Source of the DNA: Leucobacter sp. G161
GTDB lineage: Bacteria > Actinomycetota > Actinomycetes > Actinomycetales > Microbacteriaceae
Direction of reading: 5' to 3'
Assembly: GCF_001482305.1 (NCBI RefSeq)
Contig: NZ_LOHP01000060.1
Span: 245,230 to 309,229 of the forward strand
Length of the DNA: 64,000 nt
The notes under the pieces are model-generated. The model was not told the origin of the DNA. It saw only the letters and a program-made list of their open reading frames with translations, and searched no databases. Positions 53,386-60,338 of the stretch are shown here, in pieces. The position numbers and the translations under genes are program-made. Every line of letters begins with the position of its first letter. Position 1 is the stretch's first letter.

Positions 53386-54670
53386 GGTACGGCGGCTGTG
53401 GCAGCGTATGGGCAACGACTTCGATGAGTCGTGGGCCCAAATACAGGCTGCCGCAGTCGCTTCCCTCACACACGGGCAAGTCTCTGCCGCGGCCGACGCT
53501 GACAGGTATGTGCCGGCTGTGCTTCGCCAGACGGGGCAGGCTGACGTGCCGATCGCACGTTTACAGCCGCAGGCGTTTGGCGGGTGGGCTGTTGATGGGC
53601 GCGAACTTGACACGCTCATGTACTCGGGCGTGGCTGCGTCGAAGACCGCGATCGGGCGCGGGTATGGTCTCGAGGCTGCGCTGGCTGTCGGCGGGCGTGT
53701 GCTCGACAAGATCGTGTTCTCTGAGGTGACCGCAGCCGGAAGCTGGGCTGATCAGGCCGCGATGACGGTGCGCCCGAACCTGACTGGCTATGTGCGCATG
53801 GTGTCCCCTGGCGCGTGTAAGGACTGTCTGATTCTGGCGGGCAAGTGGTTTCGCTGGAATGAAGGGTTCGAACGGCATCCGTGGTGCAACTGCCGCCATA
53901 TCCCGGCGGCGGAAGCGCTCGACGGCGACTATTCGACTGACCCGTACGCGTACTTCAGTAGCTTGGATCACGCAGCGCAGGACAAGCTGCTGGGACCGGT
54001 GGGCGCGCAAACGGTGCGCGACGGTGGCGACATCTACCGTGTCGTGAACGTGCAGGTCCGCGGCCTGGGCTTCGGGAAGCAGGCCCGCGCATACGGCACC
54101 CCGATGAAACTCACCCCGCAGCAGATCTACGCACAAGGTCTGCCGCGAGAAAAGACACTGCAGTTACTCCGCAGCGAGGGCTACATCACTGGCCCGCAGG
54201 TTGCTGGCGGGAACATTGTCGGCAGGTACCGTGAACGGTTTGACGGGATGACCTCAGTGCCGCGTGCGGGATCAGCGCGCGCTCGCGTCTACGATGCGCG
54301 GGCCACCGGGGTTCGTGACCCGCTCGACCGGGCGACGATGACCGCGCAGGAGCGTCGCCTGTTTGATGCCCAGTATCAGCTCTCCTACGCCCGCAAGTAC
54401 GGGTACATGCCCCGCTCGATCGGGCAAAACTCAGCCGACGTGTACTCGGGACTCGTTGGCAAGACCGTGACTCGAGCTGATCTTGACCGCCTCGAAGCGG
54501 CAGTCTCCCGGCAGCTCTCCCGAGTCAAACCGGATCACAAGAGCATGAATGTGCTTGTTGATTCGCTCGGCTTGCGTGGGGATGCGTTCGATACGGAGCA
54601 GATCTTCAACGTTGTTGAGCAGCGCATGAACACCAATTTCTATTCAGCCACCGGCACTCGTCGGCGCTGA
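53318..54670 (+). CDS. MuF-like minor capsid protein
   Basis: About 450 residues. The central Cys/His cluster ACKDCLILAGKWFRWNEGFERHPWCNCRH near residues 170-200 is the hallmark of VG15/MuF-type minor capsid proteins encoded after the portal. The C-terminal third (ARVYDARATGVRDPLDRATMTAQERRLF...) is an extra domain, as in MuF proteins fused to toxin or enzyme modules; I do not recognise it. ATG 53318 is used since GGGGGG lies 6-8 nt upstream. Confidence 0.82.
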   Translation: MIPQAAQAHYLNQRQIAALSVAEVRRLWQRMGNDFDESWAQIQAAAVASLTHGQVSAAADADRYVPAVLRQTGQADVPIARLQPQAFGGWAVDGRELDTLMYSGVAASKTAIGRGYGLEAALAVGGRVLDKIVFSEVTAAGSWADQAAMTVRPNLTGYVRMVSPGACKDCLILAGKWFRWNEGFERHPWCNCRHIPAAEALDGDYSTDPYAYFSSLDHAAQDKLLGPVGAQTVRDGGDIYRVVNVQVRGLGFGKQARAYGTPMKLTPQQIYAQGLPREKTLQLLRSEGYITGPQVAGGNIVGRYRERFDGMTSVPRAGSARARVYDARATGVRDPLDRATMTAQERRLFDAQYQLSYARKYGYMPRSIGQNSADVYSGLVGKTVTRADLDRLEAAVSRQLSRVKPDHKSMNVLVDSLGLRGDAFDTEQIFNVVEQRMNTNFYSATGTRRR

Positions 54671-54717
54671 CCTTTTATCTTCCACCGTGAAGGTGGGGCC
54701 GCGTGATGCGGCAACCC

Positions 54718-54749
54718 AAAGAGTCACCAATCCCGGTGGCTCTTTTTTT
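54718..54749 (+). terminator. intrinsic terminator between MuF and scaffold genes
   Basis: GAGTCACC (54721-54728) pairs with GGTGGCTC (54735-54742) around a 6-nt loop, extended by AAA/TTT pairing and followed by TTTTTTG. A textbook intrinsic terminator that would set capsid-gene levels apart from upstream genes. Confidence 0.8.
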
Positions 54750-54780
54750 GTACCCAAAACCAACAGGGAGTGAGTCACTG

Positions 54781-55410
54781 ATGGCTGACAACATCGAGCA
54801 GAACACCGAAACCGAAGACGTTGAGGAAGTCGAAACCGAAGAGGCAGAAGACACCGAAACCGAGGGTGACGGTGACACCACCGACGAAGATCCGTTCGCG
54901 GAAGAGCGCACCAAGCTGAAGAACACGGCTACCAAGGTTCGCAAGCAGCTGCGTGAGGCAGAGAAGCGAGCCAAGGCAGCGGAAGCCGCGCTCGCGGCGA
55001 AGGACAAGCCCGTCGAGGAGAACGCAATCGATGATGCGCGCCGCGAAGCCGCAACCACTGAGCGTAAGAAGCTCATTGGTCGTGTCGTTGGCGCGAAGGT
55101 CGAAGCAGCGGCAAAGGGTCGATTCGCAGACCCTACTGATGTTGAGCGGTTCCTTGACCTGAGCGAGTTCGTAGACGATGACGGCGAAATCGATGCCGAT
55201 GGCATCGAAGACGCGCTCGCTGGTCTGCTCGAGAAGAAACCCCACCTGGCTGCTGAGAAGAAGCGGTTCCAGGGTGGCGGGCACCAGGGTTCGCGCGCTC
55301 CTGCGCGGCCTGGACAAATCAGCGCAGCCGAACTGGCTCGCATGTCACCAACTGAAATCGTGAAGGCCGAAAAAGAAGGCCGTCTCGATTCCCTACTCGG
55401 AAAGAAGTAA
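54781..55410 (+). CDS. capsid scaffolding protein
   Basis: 209 residues. The first ~45 are extremely acidic (EDVEEVETEEAEDTETEGDGD), then a long coiled helix (RTKLKNTATKVRKQLREAEKRAKAAEAAL), Gly-rich linker and basic C-terminal tail RLDSLLGKK. This profile and the place just before the major capsid gene are typical of siphovirus scaffolds. CAGGGAGTGAG precedes ATG 54781. Confidence 0.82.
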   Translation: MADNIEQNTETEDVEEVETEEAEDTETEGDGDTTDEDPFAEERTKLKNTATKVRKQLREAEKRAKAAEAALAAKDKPVEENAIDDARREAATTERKKLIGRVVGAKVEAAAKGRFADPTDVERFLDLSEFVDDDGEIDADGIEDALAGLLEKKPHLAAEKKRFQGGGHQGSRAPARPGQISAAELARMSPTEIVKAEKEGRLDSLLGKK

Positions 55411-55413
55411 CAC

Positions 55414-56265
55414 ATGGCACTGAACAAGTTCATCAAGGAAGTCTGGTCGGCAAAGATCCTTGTGTCGTTCCACGACAATGCTGTTGTCACCGGCACCGTT
55501 GACCGCGACTACGAGCAGGATGCAGTCGGCGCACGACGTGTGCACATCCCCGGCGTTGTCCCCGTTGAGGTTAAGGACTACGCGACCGGCGTAGCGCTCG
55601 ACGCTGACGGCGATCCGATCGCGCGAACCACGGAGCCGGATGAGATCACCGATACCGGCGTTGATCTCGATCTTGACCAGGAGAAGTCGTTCGACTTCCT
55701 GGTTGATGATATCGACGCGGCGCAGTCCAACCCGAAGGTAATGGGCGCGTACACCGATTCGGCTGCTCGCGGCCTGAACCGTGACGCTGACAAGTCGCTG
55801 CTCGCCCTCGCAGTGACCAGCGGTCGCACCCTCGCCGGCTCCACTGCTGCTACCGACGCGAAGACCGCGTGGAACATCATCCGCGATCTTGCTAAGGAGC
55901 TCGACAAGGCTGAGGTCCCCGAAGACGAGCGCTTCGCGGTCGTGAACGCTGAGTTCGCTGCGCTTCTGCGCGAGCACGACAGCAAGATCACGAAGGCCAA
56001 CGAGTCGGGTTCGACCGCTGGCCTGCGCCGCGCGACGCTGGGCGAGATCCTGAACTTCACCGTTCTGCAGTCGTCCAACCTCCCCCAGAAGGACAAGCCG
56101 CAGGTCACTGCCTACCACACGAGCGCTCTTGCGTTCGCGTCGCAGATCCAGAAGACCGAAGCAATGCGCGCCGAGAAGAAGTTCGCGGATCGCGTGCGCG
56201 GCCTCCACGTCTACGGCCACAAGGTGCTTAACAGCACCGGTGTGGTCACTTACACGGGGGCTTAA
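55414..56265 (+). CDS. major capsid protein
   Basis: 283 residues, P22/gp5-like coat protein with presumed HK97 fold: start ALNKFIKEVWSAKILVSFHD, then ARRVHIPGVVPVEVKDYA, EKSFDFLVDDIDAAQSN and RTTLGEI-like GLRRATLGEILNFTVLQSS. It follows the scaffold by 3 nt. Together these give the capsid shell module. Confidence 0.85.
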   Translation: MALNKFIKEVWSAKILVSFHDNAVVTGTVDRDYEQDAVGARRVHIPGVVPVEVKDYATGVALDADGDPIARTTEPDEITDTGVDLDLDQEKSFDFLVDDIDAAQSNPKVMGAYTDSAARGLNRDADKSLLALAVTSGRTLAGSTAATDAKTAWNIIRDLAKELDKAEVPEDERFAVVNAEFAALLREHDSKITKANESGSTAGLRRATLGEILNFTVLQSSNLPQKDKPQVTAYHTSALAFASQIQKTEAMRAEKKFADRVRGLHVYGHKVLNSTGVVTYTGA

Positions 56266-56267
56266 GC

Positions 56268-56654
56268 GTGGTTGCGATCAAGGGTCCTAACGGCGTTGTC
56301 GTTGATGTTCCCGGCTCGATCGCTTCCGGCCTTGTGCGTAGCGGGCAGCACTTCTATGTGAGTGCGCCCGCTACGTCGGCGGTTGAGCCTGTTGTCGAGA
56401 CGGTGGTGCAGGAAACTGTGCCGGTTGTTGAGACCCCCGTTGTTTCGGTGGTTGCTGTGCCTGAGCAGTCCGCCATTGTGCCCGCGTCTGATGCTCCGGC
56501 AGAAGCGCCCGCGCAGCCCGCCGCGCCCGTTGAGGCTCCGCGCGGTAACGCATCGCGTGATGAGTTCGCAGCGTATGCCACCGCTCTCGGTATCGAGTTT
56601 GATGCTGAGGCTTCCCGTGACGAGATCCGTGCTCTCGTAGCTGGCAAGGAGTAA
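56268..56654 (+). CDS. Pro/Ala/Val-rich capsid-associated protein
   Basis: 128 residues. A short N-terminal domain (AIKGPNGVVVDVPGSIASGLVRSG) leads to a low-complexity Val/Glu/Pro/Ala linker (~residues 40-95). The C-terminal SRDEFAAYATALGIEFDAEASRDEIRALV resembles a HeH/SAP-type two-helix domain. Proteins of this shape follow the capsid gene in many actinophages, perhaps as head decoration or connector accessories. GTG start, 2 nt after the capsid stop. Confidence 0.65.
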   Translation: MVAIKGPNGVVVDVPGSIASGLVRSGQHFYVSAPATSAVEPVVETVVQETVPVVETPVVSVVAVPEQSAIVPASDAPAEAPAQPAAPVEAPRGNASRDEFAAYATALGIEFDAEASRDEIRALVAGKE

Positions 56655-56657
56655 CCC

Positions 56658-57221
56658 ATGACCGCATTCGCGTCAGCCGACGACGTAGCAACGGCAATGA
56701 AACGAACCTTCACCGTCGAGGAGAAGGAATGGATCGACACCCTGCTTGAGCAGTCGGCTGACGCGATGCGCGGCATGATGAACGGGCAGTGGGTGTTCCC
56801 GAAACGCCAGTCCACGTTCACGGCGTACCCGATCGCGGGGAGAGTGAATCTCCCGCAGGGGTACGTAAAATCGGTGGATGCCGTCACGCGCGCCGGGGCA
56901 TCAATCTCGTGGTCACGGTTTGAGGATCAAGTGCTGGTGAAGAGCGACTCGCCATGCGAGGTGACCTTCACCTACGGTCTCGCCACGTGCCCTCCTGTGC
57001 TGGTGGGGCTGAACGTGGTGATGGTGTCCTCAGCTATCACTCTCGTGGAGAACGATCTGGGGCTCTCTGTGGGCGGCTTGTCTTCGGTGGCGTTGGACGA
57101 TTTCCGTATCGCGTTTGCTGACGGGGGCGACAAAACCGGGCACCTGGTACTCCCCCACATTCAGCAGCAGATGCTCCAGCAACGGTTCGGGCAAACCGGT
57201 TTCGTATTGGAGTTCAGATGA
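56658..57221 (+). CDS. head-tail connector protein
   Basis: 187 residues. The N-terminal helices FASADDVATAMKRTFTVEEKEWIDTLLEQSADAM followed by a beta domain with INLPQGYVKSV-like sequence match gp6/gp15-type head completion (adaptor) proteins. It follows the capsid genes and overlaps the next gene by 4 bp, the usual connector-stopper order. Confidence 0.75.
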   Translation: MTAFASADDVATAMKRTFTVEEKEWIDTLLEQSADAMRGMMNGQWVFPKRQSTFTAYPIAGRVNLPQGYVKSVDAVTRAGASISWSRFEDQVLVKSDSPCEVTFTYGLATCPPVLVGLNVVMVSSAITLVENDLGLSVGGLSSVALDDFRIAFADGGDKTGHLVLPHIQQQMLQQRFGQTGFVLEFR

Positions 57222-57613
57222 GCATCCTCACTGGCACCCGCACCATGGGCGCCGCACTTGCCGAGTCCCGCATGACAGAGACAGTGACAGTAGGCAGGTT
57301 CGAAAAGATCCGACGGCCTGGCGAGTTCGATCCGATCCTCACACTCGTGGAGACCTACTACACGGGCAAAGCTCGGGTGAAGTTCCCGTCCGCTTCGGCG
57401 AATGAGAAGTCACCGGCTGGGCAGCAGCTTGCTGAGACCCGCATCATCGTGTCACTGCCGTCTGCTGCAGCACGAGCCCCCACGGGCGCGCTCGTCCGCG
57501 TTGACGCGTCAACCGTAGACACGGCGCTTACGGGACGCATGTTTCGTGTCGATGGGTCCGCCCAGGCAGGGCAGACAACTGCACACAGATACCCGGTGAC
57601 GGAGGAATCATGA
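57218..57613 (+). CDS. DUF6093 family head-closure protein
   Basis: 131 residues. AALAESRMTETVTVGRFEKI near the start, then YYTGKARVKFPSAS and GQQLAETRIIVSLP, the beta-rich pattern of DUF6093 found in the head-closure (stopper) position of actinophages. Overlaps its neighbours by 4 bp on both sides. Confidence 0.7.
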   Translation: MSILTGTRTMGAALAESRMTETVTVGRFEKIRRPGEFDPILTLVETYYTGKARVKFPSASANEKSPAGQQLAETRIIVSLPSAAARAPTGALVRVDASTVDTALTGRMFRVDGSAQAGQTTAHRYPVTEES

Positions 57614-58002
57614 GCGACGATCTTGACCAGCTCATGCATGATCTGGGCGAGTTCCCCAAGCATGCAGGCCGGTTCGTTGAGTCCGCGCTGAAAGGGACCG
57701 CGCAGGGCATGAAAGAAGACTGGCAGGATCTCGCAAAAGGGCCCTCCGGTGGACACGCGAAACGCTACCCCTCCTCAATCGACTACGACATCACCAGGTC
57801 GGAGTTCCCCAAGTACTCCGCGGAAGTCGGCCCGAACCTTGGGCGCACTCAGGGGCCGCTTGGCATCCTCGAGGAAGCCAACGGCGGCGTCAAAGCAGCA
57901 CCGCAGAACCTTCGGGCGAGCGTGGTGCGGGCCAACGAGACTGACTTCGTGCGCGGCATGGAGAAAGCTCGTGAGGACGCGTTGCGGAGGGCGGGCCTGT
58001 GA
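57610..58002 (+). CDS. HK97 gp10-like neck protein
   Basis: 130 residues: helical N-terminus (DLDQLMHDLGEFPKHAGRFVESALKGTAQGMKEDW) followed by the YPSSIDYDIT and GPLGILEEANGG segments, as in gp10-like tail-completion proteins. Overlaps both neighbours by 4 bp. Position between stopper and tail terminator supports the call. Confidence 0.7.
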   Translation: MSDDLDQLMHDLGEFPKHAGRFVESALKGTAQGMKEDWQDLAKGPSGGHAKRYPSSIDYDITRSEFPKYSAEVGPNLGRTQGPLGILEEANGGVKAAPQNLRASVVRANETDFVRGMEKAREDALRRAGL

Positions 58003-58406
58003 TAGCTGAATGGGATGCGCTCAAAGCATTGCTGGAATCAGTGGGGCTCGCAGGGCGCGTGCGTGATGCGCCCACCGATGACAAGGGCGAGGTGGTGCGC
58101 AGCGACTTCGTCGTGCTCTACGGCGCCGGCCCTGATGGGGAAGGCGACGGACGGTACGGCACTGTTCCGCGGCCTGATTCTGATGCCGAATACGAGTTCT
58201 GTGTTCGCGCAGTATCGGATGCCCCGGCTGGGGTGCGGCTCCTGATGGAGAAGGTGCTGCTGACTGTTGGTCGCAAACCAACGATCGCGGGCCGGCGCGC
58301 TGACCCAGTGACGATCGCGTTTGAGCCCGCAAAGGTCGACAACTCTGTTTCCCCGCCACTGCATTTTCAGGATGCGTGGCTCACGTTCACCTCGAGGAGG
58401 GGCTGA
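57999..58406 (+). CDS. tail terminator protein (putative)
   Basis: 135 residues starting at GTG 57999. A helix (EWDALKALLESVGLAGRV) then beta strands with DFVVLYGAG and a C-terminal PLHFQDAWLTFTS, the layout of minor tail/terminator proteins that cap the tail tube. Identified mainly by order between neck protein and tail tube. Confidence 0.65.
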   Translation: MIAEWDALKALLESVGLAGRVRDAPTDDKGEVVRSDFVVLYGAGPDGEGDGRYGTVPRPDSDAEYEFCVRAVSDAPAGVRLLMEKVLLTVGRKPTIAGRRADPVTIAFEPAKVDNSVSPPLHFQDAWLTFTSRRG

Positions 58407-58627
58407 TGGCGAAGTTCATTCGCGTGGAATCGAGGGTGACTGGTCACCAGTTCGACATCCACGAAGAGCAATTTGATGAGACGGCGCACAAGCGTGTGAA
58501 GCGGTATCCGCCGGTTTCGCGTCCGCGGCGTACGAAGTTCAGGGTCGGCAATTCGCCGGCCCTTTCTGTTTCCCCGGTTGGGGAGGAAGGAGCGACCGAT
58601 GTCGCGAGTAATTCCGAAGGCGATTAA
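58406..58627 (+). CDS. small phage protein upstream of tail tube
   Basis: 73 residues. AKFIRVESRVTGHQFDIHEEQFDE is followed by a basic region (HKRVKRYPPVSRPRRTKF). The start overlaps the previous stop (TGATG) and the end overlaps the tail tube gene by 29 bp. No family recognised; similar short basic proteins occur here in other actinophages. Confidence 0.55.
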   Translation: MAKFIRVESRVTGHQFDIHEEQFDETAHKRVKRYPPVSRPRRTKFRVGNSPALSVSPVGEEGATDVASNSEGD

Positions 58628-59099
58628 GACCGCCGGCACCCGCCGGGTGCTGTTTGTGCCTGGCGGTGTGGCCGACAAGAAGGCCATCAAGAAGACCGAG
58701 GCGGATGCGGCGAAGAACGTGTCCTGCTACCTTACGCAGTTCAACCAGACTGCCGACCAGGCAGCGATCCAGGATCGCCGGTACTGCTCGAGCCAGGTAT
58801 TCGAGATTCCCGGCGAGAAGACGAAAAGCCTCGAGGTGTCGTACACCTTCAACCTCGCGGAACCGACCGAGGACGAAGCACGCGTCGCACTCAAGGAGAG
58901 CACGCGCGGCACCCTGATCCGGTTCCTGCAGAAGGACGAGGACGACGACAGCTTCGACGCTAACGACTGGTACGACGCCGTCGACGTCGAGTGCGGCGAG
59001 CAGATGGTGATCGACGGCGAGGACAACGCGCTCGATCGCATCAAGCAGAAGATGTTCATCCAGTCCGAGTGGGAGCCGTTCGCTCAGCTCGTCGCCTAA
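58599..59099 (+). CDS. major tail (tube) protein
   Basis: 166 residues, predicted largely beta: SRVIPKAIKTAGTRRVLFVPG, SSQVFEIPGEKTKSLEVSYTFNLAEPTEDEARVAL, GTLIRFLQKDEDDDSFDANDWYDAVDVECG. This is the usual size and place for a siphovirus tube subunit, just before the chaperone pair. GGGGAGGAAGGAG precedes ATG 58599. A hairpin terminator follows. Confidence 0.75.
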   Translation: MSRVIPKAIKTAGTRRVLFVPGGVADKKAIKKTEADAAKNVSCYLTQFNQTADQAAIQDRRYCSSQVFEIPGEKTKSLEVSYTFNLAEPTEDEARVALKESTRGTLIRFLQKDEDDDSFDANDWYDAVDVECGEQMVIDGEDNALDRIKQKMFIQSEWEPFAQLVA

Positions 59100-59101
59100 C
59101 T

Positions 59102-59158
59102 AGCTCCCGGGGTGGGGTTGCCCACGAGCCTCACCCCGGGCTCTCCCCTTTCTTTTCG
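59102..59158 (+). terminator. terminator after tail tube gene
   Basis: The arm 59102-59117 pairs with 59129-59142 over ~13 bp with mismatches (core CCCGGGGTG/CACCCCGGG), followed by the pyrimidine run CTCCCCTTTCTTTT. It would reduce expression of the chaperones relative to the tube protein. Confidence 0.65.
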
Positions 59159-59182
59159 TGGCTTCGTGGATGGAGATTTGTT

Positions 59183-59659
59183 ATGTCGTTGAAGTCAAAG
59201 CTGAAGGCGCGAAAGCCTGAACAGATGGACCTCATATTTTGCCTTGACCGGCCACTCTTGAAGGAGCTTGAGTCGGCGCAGGTTGAGCATGCTCGCGACA
59301 CTGAAGGCCGGGTCTCGGTGCCGAAGAGCAAGCGTGTAAAGGATCTCGAGGCGGCGGTGAAGGACGCGTCGGTGACGATCCGTATCAGCTCGCTGCCCTG
59401 GGAAGAGTACAACGAGCTCATGCTCGCGCACCCTCCACGTGACGGGTATGACGAGCAGTTCAACTCTTCGACATTCTTCGAGGCTGCCGCGAAAGCTACA
59501 GCGGTTGAGGTCACTCCGAAGAGCACGGTCCCGATTCCTGAAGAGGACTGGGACGAGTTCGTTGCCGGCCTGACTGACGGTGAGTACGATCGGCTCGCCG
59601 GCGCCATTGTTGCAGTGAACCGGAACACCGCGACGGTGAATATCGCCCCTTTAGGGTAA
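59183..59659 (+). CDS. tail assembly chaperone, short form (gpG-like)
   Basis: 158 residues. SLKSKLKARKPEQMDLIFCLDRPLLKELE at the start and IRISSLPWEEYNELMLAHPPRDG near the middle are typical of actinophage gpG-like chaperones (DUF-type with a P-P-R-x-G element). It coats the tape measure during tail assembly. ATG 59183 lies 8 nt after GGAG. Just before its stop is the slippery heptamer CCCTTTA (59647-59653). Confidence 0.78.
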   Translation: MSLKSKLKARKPEQMDLIFCLDRPLLKELESAQVEHARDTEGRVSVPKSKRVKDLEAAVKDASVTIRISSLPWEEYNELMLAHPPRDGYDEQFNSSTFFEAAAKATAVEVTPKSTVPIPEEDWDEFVAGLTDGEYDRLAGAIVAVNRNTATVNIAPLG

Positions 59660-60041
59660 GGCTCCGCACTGACAGCAGGCTGCTGCGGGATCTCCGAATC
59701 GCTGTCGAGATGAGGATCCCGCCCAGCAAGCTTTGGGGCAAGGAGCCCGAGCGCCGCCTCATCCCAGACGGGGACGGGTGGCGCATCGATCAGGAAGCCG
59801 AGTACAGCCGGGAAGACTACGAGCTTCTTGCTGCGCTACATGAGCACGAGGCGTCTATCGGCACGCACGGCCAACCGCTGGATGAGGCAATGTCGATAGG
59901 TGCGGACCCGTTGAACCCAAAGGGCACTCACCGGTACGAGGCCCGCCCGGTCCGGGATTGGGCTGACGACGCGTTGGAGCAGGCGCAGAAGGATCCCCGG
60001 TACTCGGGTGAGAACTTCTCTGCCGCTAGGAAGTGGCGCGT

Positions 60042-60060
<19 letters not shown>
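59183..60060 (+). CDS. tail assembly chaperone, -1 frameshift product (gpGT-like)
   Basis: If ribosomes slip back one base on CCCTTTA, the gpG frame joins the downstream frame, which is open from the slip site through SRLLRDLRIAVEMRIPPSKLWG to the stop at 60060. The added part is ~136 residues and looks like a T domain (KLWGKEPERRL...WADDALEQAQ). Such G-GT pairs by -1 frameshifting are standard in long-tailed phages. A separate start at ATG 59710 is possible but lacks a Shine-Dalgarno. Confidence 0.72.
59647..59653 (+). promoter_or_regulatory. -1 programmed frameshift slippery heptamer
   Basis: C-CCT-TTA in the gpG frame fits X-XXY-YYZ exactly; re-pairing in the -1 frame reads CCC-TTT. It sits two codons before the gpG stop, as expected. 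A stem-forming segment GCAGGCTGCTGC follows at ~59674. Confidence 0.75.
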
Positions 60061-60272
<212 letters not shown>

Positions 60273-60299
60273 TTGATCTTCTCCTCTATGCAACTTCTT

Positions 60300-60327
60300 G
60301 CCCCCACTCTAGGGGGCTTTTCCTTTT
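60300..60327 (+). terminator. terminator upstream of the tape measure gene
   Basis: CCCCC (60301-60305) pairs with GGGGG (60312-60316) around a 6-nt loop, extended by GC, followed by CTTTTCCTTTT. It ends just before the tape measure ribosome binding site. Confidence 0.65.
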
Positions 60328-60338
60328 AAGGGGTGCCC

